This document shows, in pieces, positions 33,131-40,583 of a DNA stretch of 64,000 nt (the stretch's first letter is position 1; each line of letters opens with the position of its first letter). The stretch is from Nocardioides kongjuensis (GTDB taxonomy: Bacteria > Actinomycetota > Actinomycetes > Propionibacteriales > Nocardioidaceae): contig NZ_JACCBF010000001.1 of the NCBI RefSeq assembly GCF_013409625.1, positions 1,054,001 to 1,118,000 on the forward strand, read 5' to 3'. Below the pieces are notes generated by a model. That model was not told the DNA's origin and did no database searches. It worked only from the letters and a program-made list of their open reading frames with translations. Position numbers and translations under genes: made by a program.

Positions 33131-34407
33131 CCGACGTCGCCGAGCCCGACCTGGTCCTGGGCGGCGTGCAGCGGCGCACCGTTCGCGTCCTCGTGCTCAC
33201 CCAGGCCGTCGGGGCCGTCGGCATCACCATCGGCATCGCCACCGCCTCCCTGCTCGCGCGCGACCTGTCGGGAGCGGAGTCGATGGCCGGACTGGCCCAG
33301 ACGGCCCAGGTCCTCGGCGCCGCGGTCATCTCCTTCCTGCTGGCGCCGCTGATGGCACGGCGGGGCCGCCGTACCGGGCTGATGACGGGGTACGTCGTCG
33401 GCTCGGCCGGTGCGCTGACCGCGGTGCTCGCCGGGGTGGCCGGCTCGATGGTGCTGCTGCTCGTCGGGGCGATGATGCTCGGCGCGACCACCTCGGCCAA
33501 CAACGCCGCGCGGTACGCCGCCACCGACCTCGCCACCGACGACAACCGCGCCCGCTCGCTGTCGCTGGTCGTGTGGGCCACCACGATCGGCGCCGTCGCC
33601 GGACCGAACCTCACCGGACCGGCCGGGTCCTTCGCCGACGCGGTCGGCATCCCCGAGCTGACCGGCCCGTTCGCGATCGGCGCGATCGGCATGCTCACCG
33701 CGGCCGTCCTCGTCGGCCTGCTCCTGCGGCCCGACCCGCTGCTCACCGCCCAGCAGGCCGCGTCGCGGACCGCACCGGGCGTCGTACGGACGGGCTCGTC
33801 GTGGAGCCGTGCCGCCGCGACCGTGCGCGAGCGCCCGGTCCTCGGCTACGCGATCGCCGGGCTGGCGCTCACCCACGCCACGATGATCGGCGTGATGACG
33901 ATGACGCCGCTGCACATGGAGCACGGCGGCTCGGGGCTCGAGGTCATCGGCATCGTCATCAGCGTCCACGTGCTCGGCATGTTCGCCTTCTCGCCGTTCG
34001 TCGGCATGCTCGCCGACCGGGTCGGTCGCCCGCCCGTGCTGGCCGCCGGGGGAGTCGTCCTGCTTGCCGCGCTCGTGCTCTGCGCGTCCTCGCCGGCCGG
34101 CATGTCCTGGGAGGTGACGGCCGGGCTGTTCCTGCTCGGCGTCGGGTGGTCGCTCGCGATGGTGTCGGCGTCCACGCTCGTCGCCGAGCACGCGCCGCTC
34201 GACGTGCGCACCGACGTGCAGGGCGTCTCCGACCTCGTCATGGGCCTGACCGCCGCCGCAGCCGGCGCGGTCGCCGGCGTGGTCGTCGGTGGCGCCGGCT
34301 ATCCCGCCCTGGCGCTGGGGAGCCTGCTGCTGGTCGTCGGCGTCCTCGGCTGCGCGGCCCGGGCGATCGCGGAGTCGCGCGGCGCCGCGACACGCCGGCT
34401 CGCCTGA
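33127..34407 (+). CDS. MFS transporter upstream of recA
   Basis: 426 residues with about twelve hydrophobic segments; the MFS motif after segment 2 is [16 protein letters not shown] and its repeat in the second half [14 protein letters not shown]. It resembles actinobacterial multidrug or metabolite exporters of the DHA1 type. Starts with an ATGA overlap with DUF3046, so it belongs to the DinB-DUF3046-MFS transcript. Its 3' end abuts the LexA box of recA. Substrate unknown. Confidence 0.85.
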   Translation: MTDVAEPDLVLGGVQRRTVRVLVLTQAVGAVGITIGIATASLLARDLSGAESMAGLAQTAQVLGAAVISFLLAPLMARRGRRTGLMTGYVVGSAGALTAVLAGVAGSMVLLLVGAMMLGATTSANNAARYAATDLATDDNRARSLSLVVWATTIGAVAGPNLTGPAGSFADAVGIPELTGPFAIGAIGMLTAAVLVGLLLRPDPLLTAQQAASRTAPGVVRTGSSWSRAAATVRERPVLGYAIAGLALTHATMIGVMTMTPLHMEHGGSGLEVIGIVISVHVLGMFAFSPFVGMLADRVGRPPVLAAGGVVLLAALVLCASSPAGMSWEVTAGLFLLGVGWSLAMVSASTLVAEHAPLDVRTDVQGVSDLVMGLTAAAAGAVAGVVVGGAGYPALALGSLLLVVGVLGCAARAIAESRGAATRRLA

Positions 34408-34414
34408 CGCGACT

Positions 34415-34437
34415 TCGAACACGTGTTCGGCTAGGTT
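34415..34437 (+). promoter_or_regulatory. LexA box and -10 of the recA damage promoter
   Basis: TCGAACACGTGTTCGG (34415-34430) matches the actinobacterial SOS box in all but the last base of the second arm. TAGGTT (34432-34437) directly after it is a suitable -10, so LexA would block RNA polymerase. The transcript would have a leader of about 155 nt before recA. Confidence 0.85.
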
Positions 34438-34535
34438 GGTACCACGGCAGCGGCCGGACCGATCGAGTCCTTCGGCTGTCCACAGGTACGACGTCCGGGC
34501 GGGTTGTCCACACCCACGGCACGACTGATCAGGTT

Positions 34536-34558
34536 GTGTCGGGACCTCGCCCTAGCGT
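34536..34558 (+). promoter_or_regulatory. PafBC-type (LexA-independent) damage promoter of recA
   Basis: The sequence GTGTCGGGA, 8 nt, then TAGCGT matches the core of the mycobacterial RecA-NDp/PafBC element (TGTCRg, 8-nt gap, TAnnnT). It lies 44 nt before the recA ATG and downstream of the LexA promoter, the same dual order as in mycobacteria. Confidence 0.6.
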
Positions 34559-34601
34559 CGCCGACGTACCTGGCTCACCACGACACGAAGGACTGAGGAC
34601 C

Positions 34602-35654
34602 ATGGCTGGAGACGACCGGCAGAAGGCGCTCGAGACCGCCCTGCTCAACATCGAGAAGCAGTACGGCAAGGGATCGGTGATGCGGCTCGGCGACGACTCG
34701 CGGGCCCCCCTCGACGTGATCCCGACCGGCTCGATCGCGCTCGACGTCGCGCTCGGCATCGGTGGCCTCCCGCGTGGCCGCGTGGTGGAGATCTACGGCC
34801 CGGAGTCCAGCGGTAAGACCACCGTCTCGCTGCACGCCGTCGCCAGCGCCCAGGCCGCCGGCGGCATCGTGGCCTTCATCGACGCCGAGCACGCGCTCGA
34901 CCCCGAGTACGCCAAGGCCCTCGGCGTCGACACCGACGCCCTCCTCGTGTCGCAGCCCGACTCCGGTGAGCAGGCCCTCGAGATCGCCGACATGCTGATC
35001 CGCTCCGGCGCCCTCGACCTGATCGTCATCGACTCGGTCGCCGCGCTCGTGCCCCGCGCCGAGATCGAGGGCGAGATGGGCGACAGCCACGTCGGCCTGC
35101 AGGCCCGCCTGATGAGCCAGGCGCTGCGCAAGATGACCGGTGCCCTCAACCAGTCCAAGACGACCGCCATCTTCATCAACCAGCTGCGCGAGAAGATCGG
35201 CGTCATGTTCGGCTCGCCCGAGACCACCACCGGTGGTCGCGCGCTGAAGTTCTACTCCTCCGTGCGCCTCGACGTCCGCCGCATCGAGACCCTCAAGGAC
35301 GGCACCGACATGGTCGGCAACCGCACCCGGGTCAAGGTCGTCAAGAACAAGGTCGCCCCGCCGTTCAAGCAGGCCGAGTTCGACATCATGTACGGCAAGG
35401 GCATCTCCCGCGAGGGCAGCCTGATCGACGTCGGCGTCGAGGCCGGCCTGATCCGCAAGGCCGGCGCCTGGTACACCTACGAGGGCGACCAGCTCGGCCA
35501 GGGCAAGGAGAACGCCCGCACCTTCCTCAAGGACAACCCCGACCTGGCCAACGAGCTGGAGAAGAAGATCCTCGAGAAGCTCGGCGTCACCCCCACCGTC
35601 GACGGCGACTTCAACGACCTCTCCGACGAGCCGATCGGCGTGGATTCGTTCTGA
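34602..35654 (+). CDS. recA: RecA recombinase
   Basis: 350 residues, normal length with no intein. Walker A GPESSGKT at about 66-73, [14 protein letters not shown] as Walker B region, the L1 loop with EIEGEMGD, L2 with [16 protein letters not shown], and an acidic C-terminus ending in GVDSF. It performs strand exchange and stimulates LexA cleavage. The ATG at 34602 is preceded by GGACTGAGGACC. It is followed after 4 nt by recX. Two damage-responsive promoters are seen upstream. Confidence 0.99.
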   Translation: MAGDDRQKALETALLNIEKQYGKGSVMRLGDDSRAPLDVIPTGSIALDVALGIGGLPRGRVVEIYGPESSGKTTVSLHAVASAQAAGGIVAFIDAEHALDPEYAKALGVDTDALLVSQPDSGEQALEIADMLIRSGALDLIVIDSVAALVPRAEIEGEMGDSHVGLQARLMSQALRKMTGALNQSKTTAIFINQLREKIGVMFGSPETTTGGRALKFYSSVRLDVRRIETLKDGTDMVGNRTRVKVVKNKVAPPFKQAEFDIMYGKGISREGSLIDVGVEAGLIRKAGAWYTYEGDQLGQGKENARTFLKDNPDLANELEKKILEKLGVTPTVDGDFNDLSDEPIGVDSF

Positions 35655-35658
35655 TCGC

Positions 35659-36210
35659 ATGCGCGACGAGGAACCCCCCGAGGACGACGGCTGGACCGAG
35701 GACGCCGACCCCGAGTCGGTGGCCCGCAAGATCCTCCTCGACCAGCTGAGCATCAAGGCCCGCAGCCGCAAGGAGCTCGAGGACCGACTCGCCCGCCGCA
35801 ACGTCCCGGTCGACGTGACCGCCCGCCTCCTCGACCGCTTCGAGGAGGTCGGGCTGGTCGACGACGAGGCCTTCGCCCGCGCCTGGGTCGAGGGCCGGCA
35901 GCGCAGCCGCGGCCTCGCCACGAAGGCCCTGGCCGCCGAGCTGCGTCGCAAGGGCGTCGACGACGACACCACGAAGACGGTGCTGGCCGAGGTCGACCCG
36001 GCGCACGAGGAGGAGACCGCCGCGGTCCTGGTCCGCAAGAAGCTGCGCAGCATGCGCGGCCTCGAGCCCCAGGTCGCCACGCGCCGCCTGGTCGGGATGC
36101 TGGCCCGCAAGGGCTACTCACCGGGTGTCGCGTACGCCGTGGTCCGCCGCGAGATCGGGGCCGCAGCGGAGTCGCTGGACGCCGGTGCAGAATGGGCGGG
36201 TGACGACTGA
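35659..36210 (+). CDS. recX: Regulatory protein RecX
   Basis: 183 residues. An acidic N-terminal tail, then the three tandem three-helix repeats of RecX: ILLDQLSIKARSRKELEDRL, LLDRFEEVGLVDDEAFARAW, SRGLATKALAAELRRKGV, and the last repeat with RLVGMLARKGYSPGVAYAVV. RecX caps RecA filaments. It starts 4 nt after recA and is surely in the same mRNA. Its end overlaps the phosphoribosyltransferase start by 11 nt. Confidence 0.95.
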   Translation: MRDEEPPEDDGWTEDADPESVARKILLDQLSIKARSRKELEDRLARRNVPVDVTARLLDRFEEVGLVDDEAFARAWVEGRQRSRGLATKALAAELRRKGVDDDTTKTVLAEVDPAHEEETAAVLVRKKLRSMRGLEPQVATRRLVGMLARKGYSPGVAYAVVRREIGAAAESLDAGAEWAGDD

Positions 36211-36712
36211 CGCGGCGCCGGCGCCCGAGCGCGAGATCTTGACCTACGACCTCTTCGGCACCGCCGTGCGCGACCTCGCGCAGCAGGTCGTCGACGACGG
36301 CTTCGAGCCGGACATCGTGCTGGCGATCGCCCGCGGCGGGCTGGGCCTCGCGATGGGCCTGGGCTACGCGCTCGACGTGAAGAACCTGTCGGCGGTCAAC
36401 GTCGAGTTCTACACCGGCGTCAACGAGCGGCTCGACGTACCGATGATGCTGCCGCCGACGCCGGCCGCGATCGACCTGACGGGCATGAAGGTGCTCATCG
36501 CCGACGACGTCGCCGACACCGGCAAGACCCTCGAGGTGGTCCGCGACTTCTTCGTCGACCACGTGGCCGAGGCCCGCACCGCGGTGATCTACGAGAAGCC
36601 GTGGACGGTGATCCGACCGGAGTACGTCTGGCGCCGTACCGACGCCTGGATCGACTTCCCCTGGTCCTCGACCCCACCCCTGGTCGACCGGCGCGGCGGC
36701 CAGGCCCACTGA
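36200..36712 (+). CDS. Phosphoribosyltransferase of the hypoxanthine/xanthine type
   Basis: 170 residues from GTG. The PRPP-binding loop is VLIADDVADTGKTL (about residues 97-110); IVLAIARGGLGLAMGLGY is the PPi loop. It resembles short actinobacterial phosphoribosyltransferases distinct from Hpt and Upp; the base used is unknown. It overlaps recX by 11 nt, with CAGAAT 6 nt before the GTG, so it may have a leaderless promoter inside recX. PPK2 starts 1 nt after its stop. Confidence 0.83.
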   Translation: MTTDAAPAPEREILTYDLFGTAVRDLAQQVVDDGFEPDIVLAIARGGLGLAMGLGYALDVKNLSAVNVEFYTGVNERLDVPMMLPPTPAAIDLTGMKVLIADDVADTGKTLEVVRDFFVDHVAEARTAVIYEKPWTVIRPEYVWRRTDAWIDFPWSSTPPLVDRRGGQAH

Positions 36713-36713
36713 C

Positions 36714-37571
36714 ATGGCCTTCCCCCTCTCGGACCTGACGTCCACGCTGCGCGTCGCACCCGGCCCGATCGACCTGGGCAAGATCGAGACCGATGCCGCC
36801 CCCGGCTTCGACGGCGACAAGAAGGACGGCGAGGCCGCGCTCGCCGAGCTCGGCCCCCAGCTCGCGGAGCTGCAGGAGCGGTTGTTCGCCGACGGGAAGT
36901 CCGGCGGTCGCCGCTCGGTCCTGCTCGTGCTGCAGGGCATGGACACCTCCGGCAAGGGCGGCACGCTGCGCTCGACCGTCGGCCTGGTCGACCCGCAAGG
37001 CGTGCGGATCACCTCGTTCAAGGCGCCCAGCGAGGACGAGCGTGCCCATGACTTCCTGTGGCGGATCACCAAGGCGCTGCCACCGGTCGGCCTGATCGGC
37101 GTCTTCGACCGCTCGCACTACGAGGACGTGCTCATCGCGCGCGTGCGCGAACTGGCGCCGCCGGAGGAGATCGAGCGGCGCTACGACGCCATCAACGCCT
37201 GGGAGGCCGAGCTCGCGGCCGAGGGCACGACGATCATCAAGTGCATGCTGCACATCTCCGCGGCCGAGCAGCAGGCACGGCTGCTGGCGCGGCTCGACGA
37301 CCCGACCAAGCACTGGAAGTACAACCCGGGCGACGTCGACGAGCGCGAGCTGTGGCCGGCCTACCAGGAGGCGTACGAGATCGCGATCGCGCGCACCAAC
37401 ACCGAGGTCGCACCCTGGCACGTGATCCCGGCCGACAAGAAGTGGTACCGCAACCTGGCGATCGGCACGCTGCTCCACGACGCACTGCGGGCCTTCGGCC
37501 TGGACTGGCCGGAGGCCGACTTCGACGTCGAGCACGAGAAGCAACGCCTGCTCGACGAGAAGCCGCTGTGA
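36714..37571 (+). CDS. ppk2: Polyphosphate kinase 2 family protein
   Basis: 285 residues. Walker A GMDTSGKGG at 75-83, Walker B GVFDRSHYEDVL near 128, and a lid with the Arg-rich segment TKHWKYNPGDVDERELW; one PPK2 domain only. PPK2 enzymes phosphorylate nucleoside mono- or diphosphates with polyphosphate. Class (I, II or III) is not clear by eye; the single domain of this length fits class I or III. Coupled to the HipA-like gene by a GTGA overlap and 1 nt after the phosphoribosyltransferase, suggesting a nucleotide-salvage link. Confidence 0.9.
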   Translation: MAFPLSDLTSTLRVAPGPIDLGKIETDAAPGFDGDKKDGEAALAELGPQLAELQERLFADGKSGGRRSVLLVLQGMDTSGKGGTLRSTVGLVDPQGVRITSFKAPSEDERAHDFLWRITKALPPVGLIGVFDRSHYEDVLIARVRELAPPEEIERRYDAINAWEAELAAEGTTIIKCMLHISAAEQQARLLARLDDPTKHWKYNPGDVDERELWPAYQEAYEIAIARTNTEVAPWHVIPADKKWYRNLAIGTLLHDALRAFGLDWPEADFDVEHEKQRLLDEKPL

Positions 37572-38350
37572 GCGGCCGGATGGAGCAGGTCAAGGTCACC
37601 CGGTACGTCACGCCGCTGCGCGAGGGCGGCAGCCTGCCCGGCATCGTCGAGGCCGACGACCTCGGGACCTACGTGTGCAAGTTCCGTGGCGCCGGCCAGG
37701 GCACCCGGGTGCTGGTCGCCGAGGTCGTGGTGGCGGGCATCGCCCGGCTGCTCGACGTACCCACGCCCGACCAGGTCGTGCTCGAGCTCGACCCGGAGAT
37801 CGCGCGCTACGAGGCCGACGAGGAGGTGCAGGACCTGATCAACGCCAGCACCGGGCTCAACCTCGGCATCGACTTCCTGCCGGGCTCGTTCGGCTACGAC
37901 CCGACGAGCACCCCGGACGCCGAGCTGGCCGGCCGCGTGCTCTGGCTCGACGCGTTCACCGCCAACGTCGACCGCAGCTGGCGCAACCCCAACCTGCTGG
38001 TCTGGCGCGGCACCCTGCAGGCCATCGACCACGGCGCGTCGCTCTACTTCCACCACTCCTGGTCCGGCGGCCCGGGTGACCCGGCCCGCTTCGCGGCGCA
38101 GCCGTACGACGCCTCCGAGCACATCCTGCGCGGATTCGCCGAGCAGGCGCTCGCCCAGGACGCCGACCTCGCGGCCCGGCTGACTGACGACGCGCTGACC
38201 CAGGTGCTGGCCGACGTGTGCGACGACTGGCTGGAGCCGGTGCCCGGCGCGGAGACACCCGACGCCCTGCGGGAGCGGTACGTCGCCTTCCTCGCCGCGC
38301 GGCGCGACGGCGGCCGGGCATGGCTGCCCGCGGCGGAGATGGCCTCGTGA
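37568..38350 (+). CDS. HipA-like kinase-fold protein
   Basis: 260 residues from GTG, overlapping ppk2 by 4 nt. Kinase-type residues are visible: an ATP-site Lys in TYVCKFRG (residue 38), a catalytic loop LDAFTANVDRSWRNPN (about 134-149), and a metal-binding Asp in AIDHG. It lacks the N-terminal subdomain of HipA toxins and belongs to the HipA-like (HipA_2) group. It is directly followed by DUF3037, its usual partner in other bacteria. Whether it is a toxin, a housekeeping kinase or inactive is unknown. No HipB-type antitoxin is nearby. Confidence 0.8.
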   Translation: MSGRMEQVKVTRYVTPLREGGSLPGIVEADDLGTYVCKFRGAGQGTRVLVAEVVVAGIARLLDVPTPDQVVLELDPEIARYEADEEVQDLINASTGLNLGIDFLPGSFGYDPTSTPDAELAGRVLWLDAFTANVDRSWRNPNLLVWRGTLQAIDHGASLYFHHSWSGGPGDPARFAAQPYDASEHILRGFAEQALAQDADLAARLTDDALTQVLADVCDDWLEPVPGAETPDALRERYVAFLAARRDGGRAWLPAAEMAS

Positions 38351-38757
38351 AGCCGTACCAGTACGTCACCCTGCGCTGCGTCCCGCGGGTCGAGCGCGAG
38401 GAGTTCGTCAACGTGGGCGTGGTGCTCTACTGCCCGGCCGAGGACTACCTCGGCGTCCGCTCGTCGGTCGACGCCGACCGGATCCGGGCCCTCGACGTCG
38501 ACGTCGACGTCGCCTCGGTGCAGGCCGCGCTCGACGCGGTCGACCGGGTCTGCCGCGGCGAGGCGCACGCGGGCTTCGGCGTGGGCGTGCGCGCGACGGC
38601 GTACGGCTCCCGCGCCGAGAAGGACGACGCCAGCACCCGCTTCGGGTTCCTCAAGGCGCCGAAGAGCACCGTGCTGCAACCCGGCCCGGTCCACGGCGGC
38701 GTCACGTCCGACCCGGCCCGCACCCTCGAGCACCTGCTGGAGCAGCTCGTCCTGTAG
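38347..38757 (+). CDS. DUF3037 protein paired with HipA-like kinase
   Basis: 136 residues from GTG. N-terminal KPYQYVTLRCVPRVEREEFVN and VGVVLYCP are the DUF3037 hallmarks; the C-terminal half contains STRFGFLKAPKSTVLQPGPVHGG. The 4-nt GTGA overlap with the HipA-like gene and their frequent pairing suggest a functional complex. No function has been shown that I know of. It is last in the run from recA; a stem-loop repeat follows 13 nt after its stop and probably ends transcription. Confidence 0.85.
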   Translation: MKPYQYVTLRCVPRVEREEFVNVGVVLYCPAEDYLGVRSSVDADRIRALDVDVDVASVQAALDAVDRVCRGEAHAGFGVGVRATAYGSRAEKDDASTRFGFLKAPKSTVLQPGPVHGGVTSDPARTLEHLLEQLVL

Positions 38758-38770
38758 CGAGGCCGACATA

Positions 38771-38858
38771 ACGCGAACCTGGACGACAGAACTCGCGCTT
38801 GGACGAGGATGCTTCCTCGTCCAAGCGCGAGTTTCACCGGCCGGCCGGTGAAACTGAC
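38771..38858. repeat. Intergenic two-stem-loop repeat, copy 2 (inverted)
   Basis: Reverse complement of the element at 3305-3390. Long stem 38790-38833: arms AACTCGCGCTTGGACGAGGA and its exact complement, 20 bp with a TGCT loop and no mismatch. Second palindrome 38830-38855: a perfect 26-nt inverted repeat built on AGTTTCACCGGCC. At two stem positions the base pair differs from copy 1 with both partners changed (G-C to C-G, and G-C to T-A), which shows that pairing is under selection. It separates the convergent ends of the DUF3037 and sirohydrochlorin chelatase genes. Confidence 0.88.
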
Positions 38859-38861
38859 CTG

Positions 38862-39605
38862 TCAGACAGGAACGAGCTCGACCGCCCCGACGGCGTAGCG
38901 GGCGAGGATGGTGCGGGCGATCTCCGGGTGGGCACCGAGCGGCTCGGAGACAGCGACGGCGCCGGCCTCGAGGGCGAGCTCGGTGGCCCGGTCGACCAGG
39001 TTGCCGGGGGCCAGGAACAGCGAGGCGACGGCGATGTGGCGACGGCCCTCGGCGCGGAAGGCCCGCACCGCCTCGCCGGTCGCCGGCGGAGCGCTGGTGG
39101 CGTACGCCGCCGTGACGGGCAGCTTGTGGTGCGCACCCCACAGCCGGGCGAGCCGGGCGACGGCCTGGTTGGCCAGCGGGTCCGACGTGCCGGCGGCGGC
39201 GAGCACGAGCGCGTCGAGCTCGCGCACCCGGGCGTCCTTGAGGGCGTCGCGCAGACGCTCGTCGAGCACCTCGAGGAAGCGCGCCTCGAGGCCGAGCACG
39301 GCCGTGGCGCGGATCTGCAGGCCGGGGTGGCGCGTCGTCGCCTCGGCGATCACCTCGGGCACGTCGACCCGGGCGTGGAAGGCCTCCACCAGCAGCAGCG
39401 GTACGACGACGATCTCGTCGTACCCCGCCTTCACCAGCCGGTCCACCACGGTGTGGAAGCTCGGCTTGGCGAGGTCGAGGAACGCCTTCTCGATGCGCAG
39501 GTCGGGACGCAACGCCTTCGTCGCGTCGACGAGCGCAGAAACGGTGGCGGCCGAGCGCGGGTCGCGGCTGCCGTGGGCAAGGGCGATGAGTGCCGGAGCG
39601 GTCAT
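38862..39605 (-). CDS. sirB: Sirohydrochlorin chelatase (CbiX/SirB type)
   Basis: 247 residues forming two CbiX-like halves: LIALAHGSRDPRSA with the first catalytic His near residue 11, FLDLAKPSF, VVVPLLLVEAFHARVDVP with the second His, and the matching second half LVLAAAGTSDPLANQ. It would insert Fe2+ into sirohydrochlorin to give siroheme for the sulfite reductase in the same operon. The ATG at 39605 is preceded by GGAGGAAAGGGGG. Last gene of the sulfur operon. Cobalt chelation is the alternative, but context favours iron. Confidence 0.85.
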   Translation of the reverse strand: MTAPALIALAHGSRDPRSAATVSALVDATKALRPDLRIEKAFLDLAKPSFHTVVDRLVKAGYDEIVVVPLLLVEAFHARVDVPEVIAEATTRHPGLQIRATAVLGLEARFLEVLDERLRDALKDARVRELDALVLAAAGTSDPLANQAVARLARLWGAHHKLPVTAAYATSAPPATGEAVRAFRAEGRRHIAVASLFLAPGNLVDRATELALEAGAVAVSEPLGAHPEIARTILARYAVGAVELVPV

Positions 39606-39636
39606 CGGGTCCCCCTTTCCTCCGGGATGCGGGCGG

Positions 39637-40383
39637 TCATGAGTGGATCCCGCATTCGGTCTTGTTGGTGCCGGCCCAGCGACCGCTGCGCGGGTCCTCG
39701 CCGGGGGCGACCCGGCGGGTGCACGGCGCGCAGCCGATCGACGGGTAGCCGTCGTAGACGAGCGGGTTGACGAGCACGCCGTTCTCGGCGATGTAGCGCT
39801 CGACCTGCTCGTCGCTCCACCGGGCGATGGGGGAGACCTTGACCTTCTGCTTCTTGGCGTCCCAGCCGATCACCGGTGCGATCACCCGGTTGTGCGTCTC
39901 CGCGCGGCGCAGGCCGGTGGCCCACGCGTCGTACTGCGCGAGGGAGTCGGCCAGCGGCTTGACCTTGCGCAGGGCGCAGCACAGGTCGGGGTCGCGCTTG
40001 TAGAGCTCGGGTCCGTACTCGGCGTCCTGCTCGGCGACGGTCTGGACCGGAGTGATCGAGATCAGGTTGACGTTCATCGTGGCCGCGACGGCGTCGCGGG
40101 TGCCGATGGTCTCGACGAAGTGGTAGCCGGTGTCGAGGAAGACGACGTCGACGCCGGGCACGACCTTTTCGGCCAGGTGCGCCAGCACGGCGTCACCCAT
40201 CGAGGAGGTGATGCAGAAGCGCTCGCCGAAGGTCGCCGCGGCCCACTCGATGATGACCTCGGCGGGGGCGAGCTCGAGCTCTGCGCCCCAGTGGGACACG
40301 AGCTCGCGGAGCTCCTCAGGGGACCGGCCGGCGGTGTGCGACCCGCGGAACTCGCGGGCGGCACGCGTGGTGGCGGTGGTCAT
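39637..40383 (-). CDS. cysH: Adenylylsulfate (APS) reductase
   Basis: 248 residues. CysH motifs: ITSSMGDAVLAHLA (P-loop-like), VFLDTGYHF, and the C-terminal ECGIH with the catalytic Cys. The pairs LCCALRK and GCAPCTRR are the four Fe-S ligands found in the APS-using branch, so the substrate is APS rather than PAPS. It reduces APS to sulfite with thioredoxin. The start is overlapped by the zinc-ribbon gene stop (ATGA), and AAGGAGGTGCC precedes it. It lies between the zinc ribbon and the chelatase gene. Confidence 0.94.
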   Translation of the reverse strand: MTTATTRAAREFRGSHTAGRSPEELRELVSHWGAELELAPAEVIIEWAAATFGERFCITSSMGDAVLAHLAEKVVPGVDVVFLDTGYHFVETIGTRDAVAATMNVNLISITPVQTVAEQDAEYGPELYKRDPDLCCALRKVKPLADSLAQYDAWATGLRRAETHNRVIAPVIGWDAKKQKVKVSPIARWSDEQVERYIAENGVLVNPLVYDGYPSIGCAPCTRRVAPGEDPRSGRWAGTNKTECGIHS

Positions 40384-40583
40384 GAGGCACCTCCTTCTTC
40401 GTTGGCTGTGGAGTGAGTTCGGGTGTCGGACGCCCGGTTGATGAGGCCGAGCAGCTCGACCTTGAAGGCTCGGCGGCACCCCCGGCATTCCCAGCCGGTG
40501 GGCTCGTGCGGCCACAGGTCGGTCTCGCCGCAGTACGGGCAGTGGTACGGCACCGCCCGCGACGACACCGACTCCTCGGACAT
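40380..40583 (-). CDS. Small zinc-ribbon protein in the sulfite reduction operon
   Basis: 67 residues. Two Cys pairs, YHCPYCGETDLWP and WECRGCRRAF, form a zinc ribbon; the rest is short (VELLGLINRASD). The start ATG overlaps the sulfite reductase stop as TGATG and the stop overlaps the cysH ATG, so it is translated between them. Similar small proteins occur at this site in other actinobacteria; none has a known function. It may be a scaffold, a redox or metallochaperone partner of the two Fe-S enzymes; this is inference. Confidence 0.85.
   Translation of the reverse strand: MSEESVSSRAVPYHCPYCGETDLWPHEPTGWECRGCRRAFKVELLGLINRASDTRTHSTANEEGGAS

Noticed and set aside
37568..38757. HipA-like/DUF3037 as a classical HipBA toxin-antitoxin system
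   Set aside because: No HipB-type DNA-binding antitoxin, and the kinase lacks the N-terminal HipA subdomain; kept as an uncharacterised pair.
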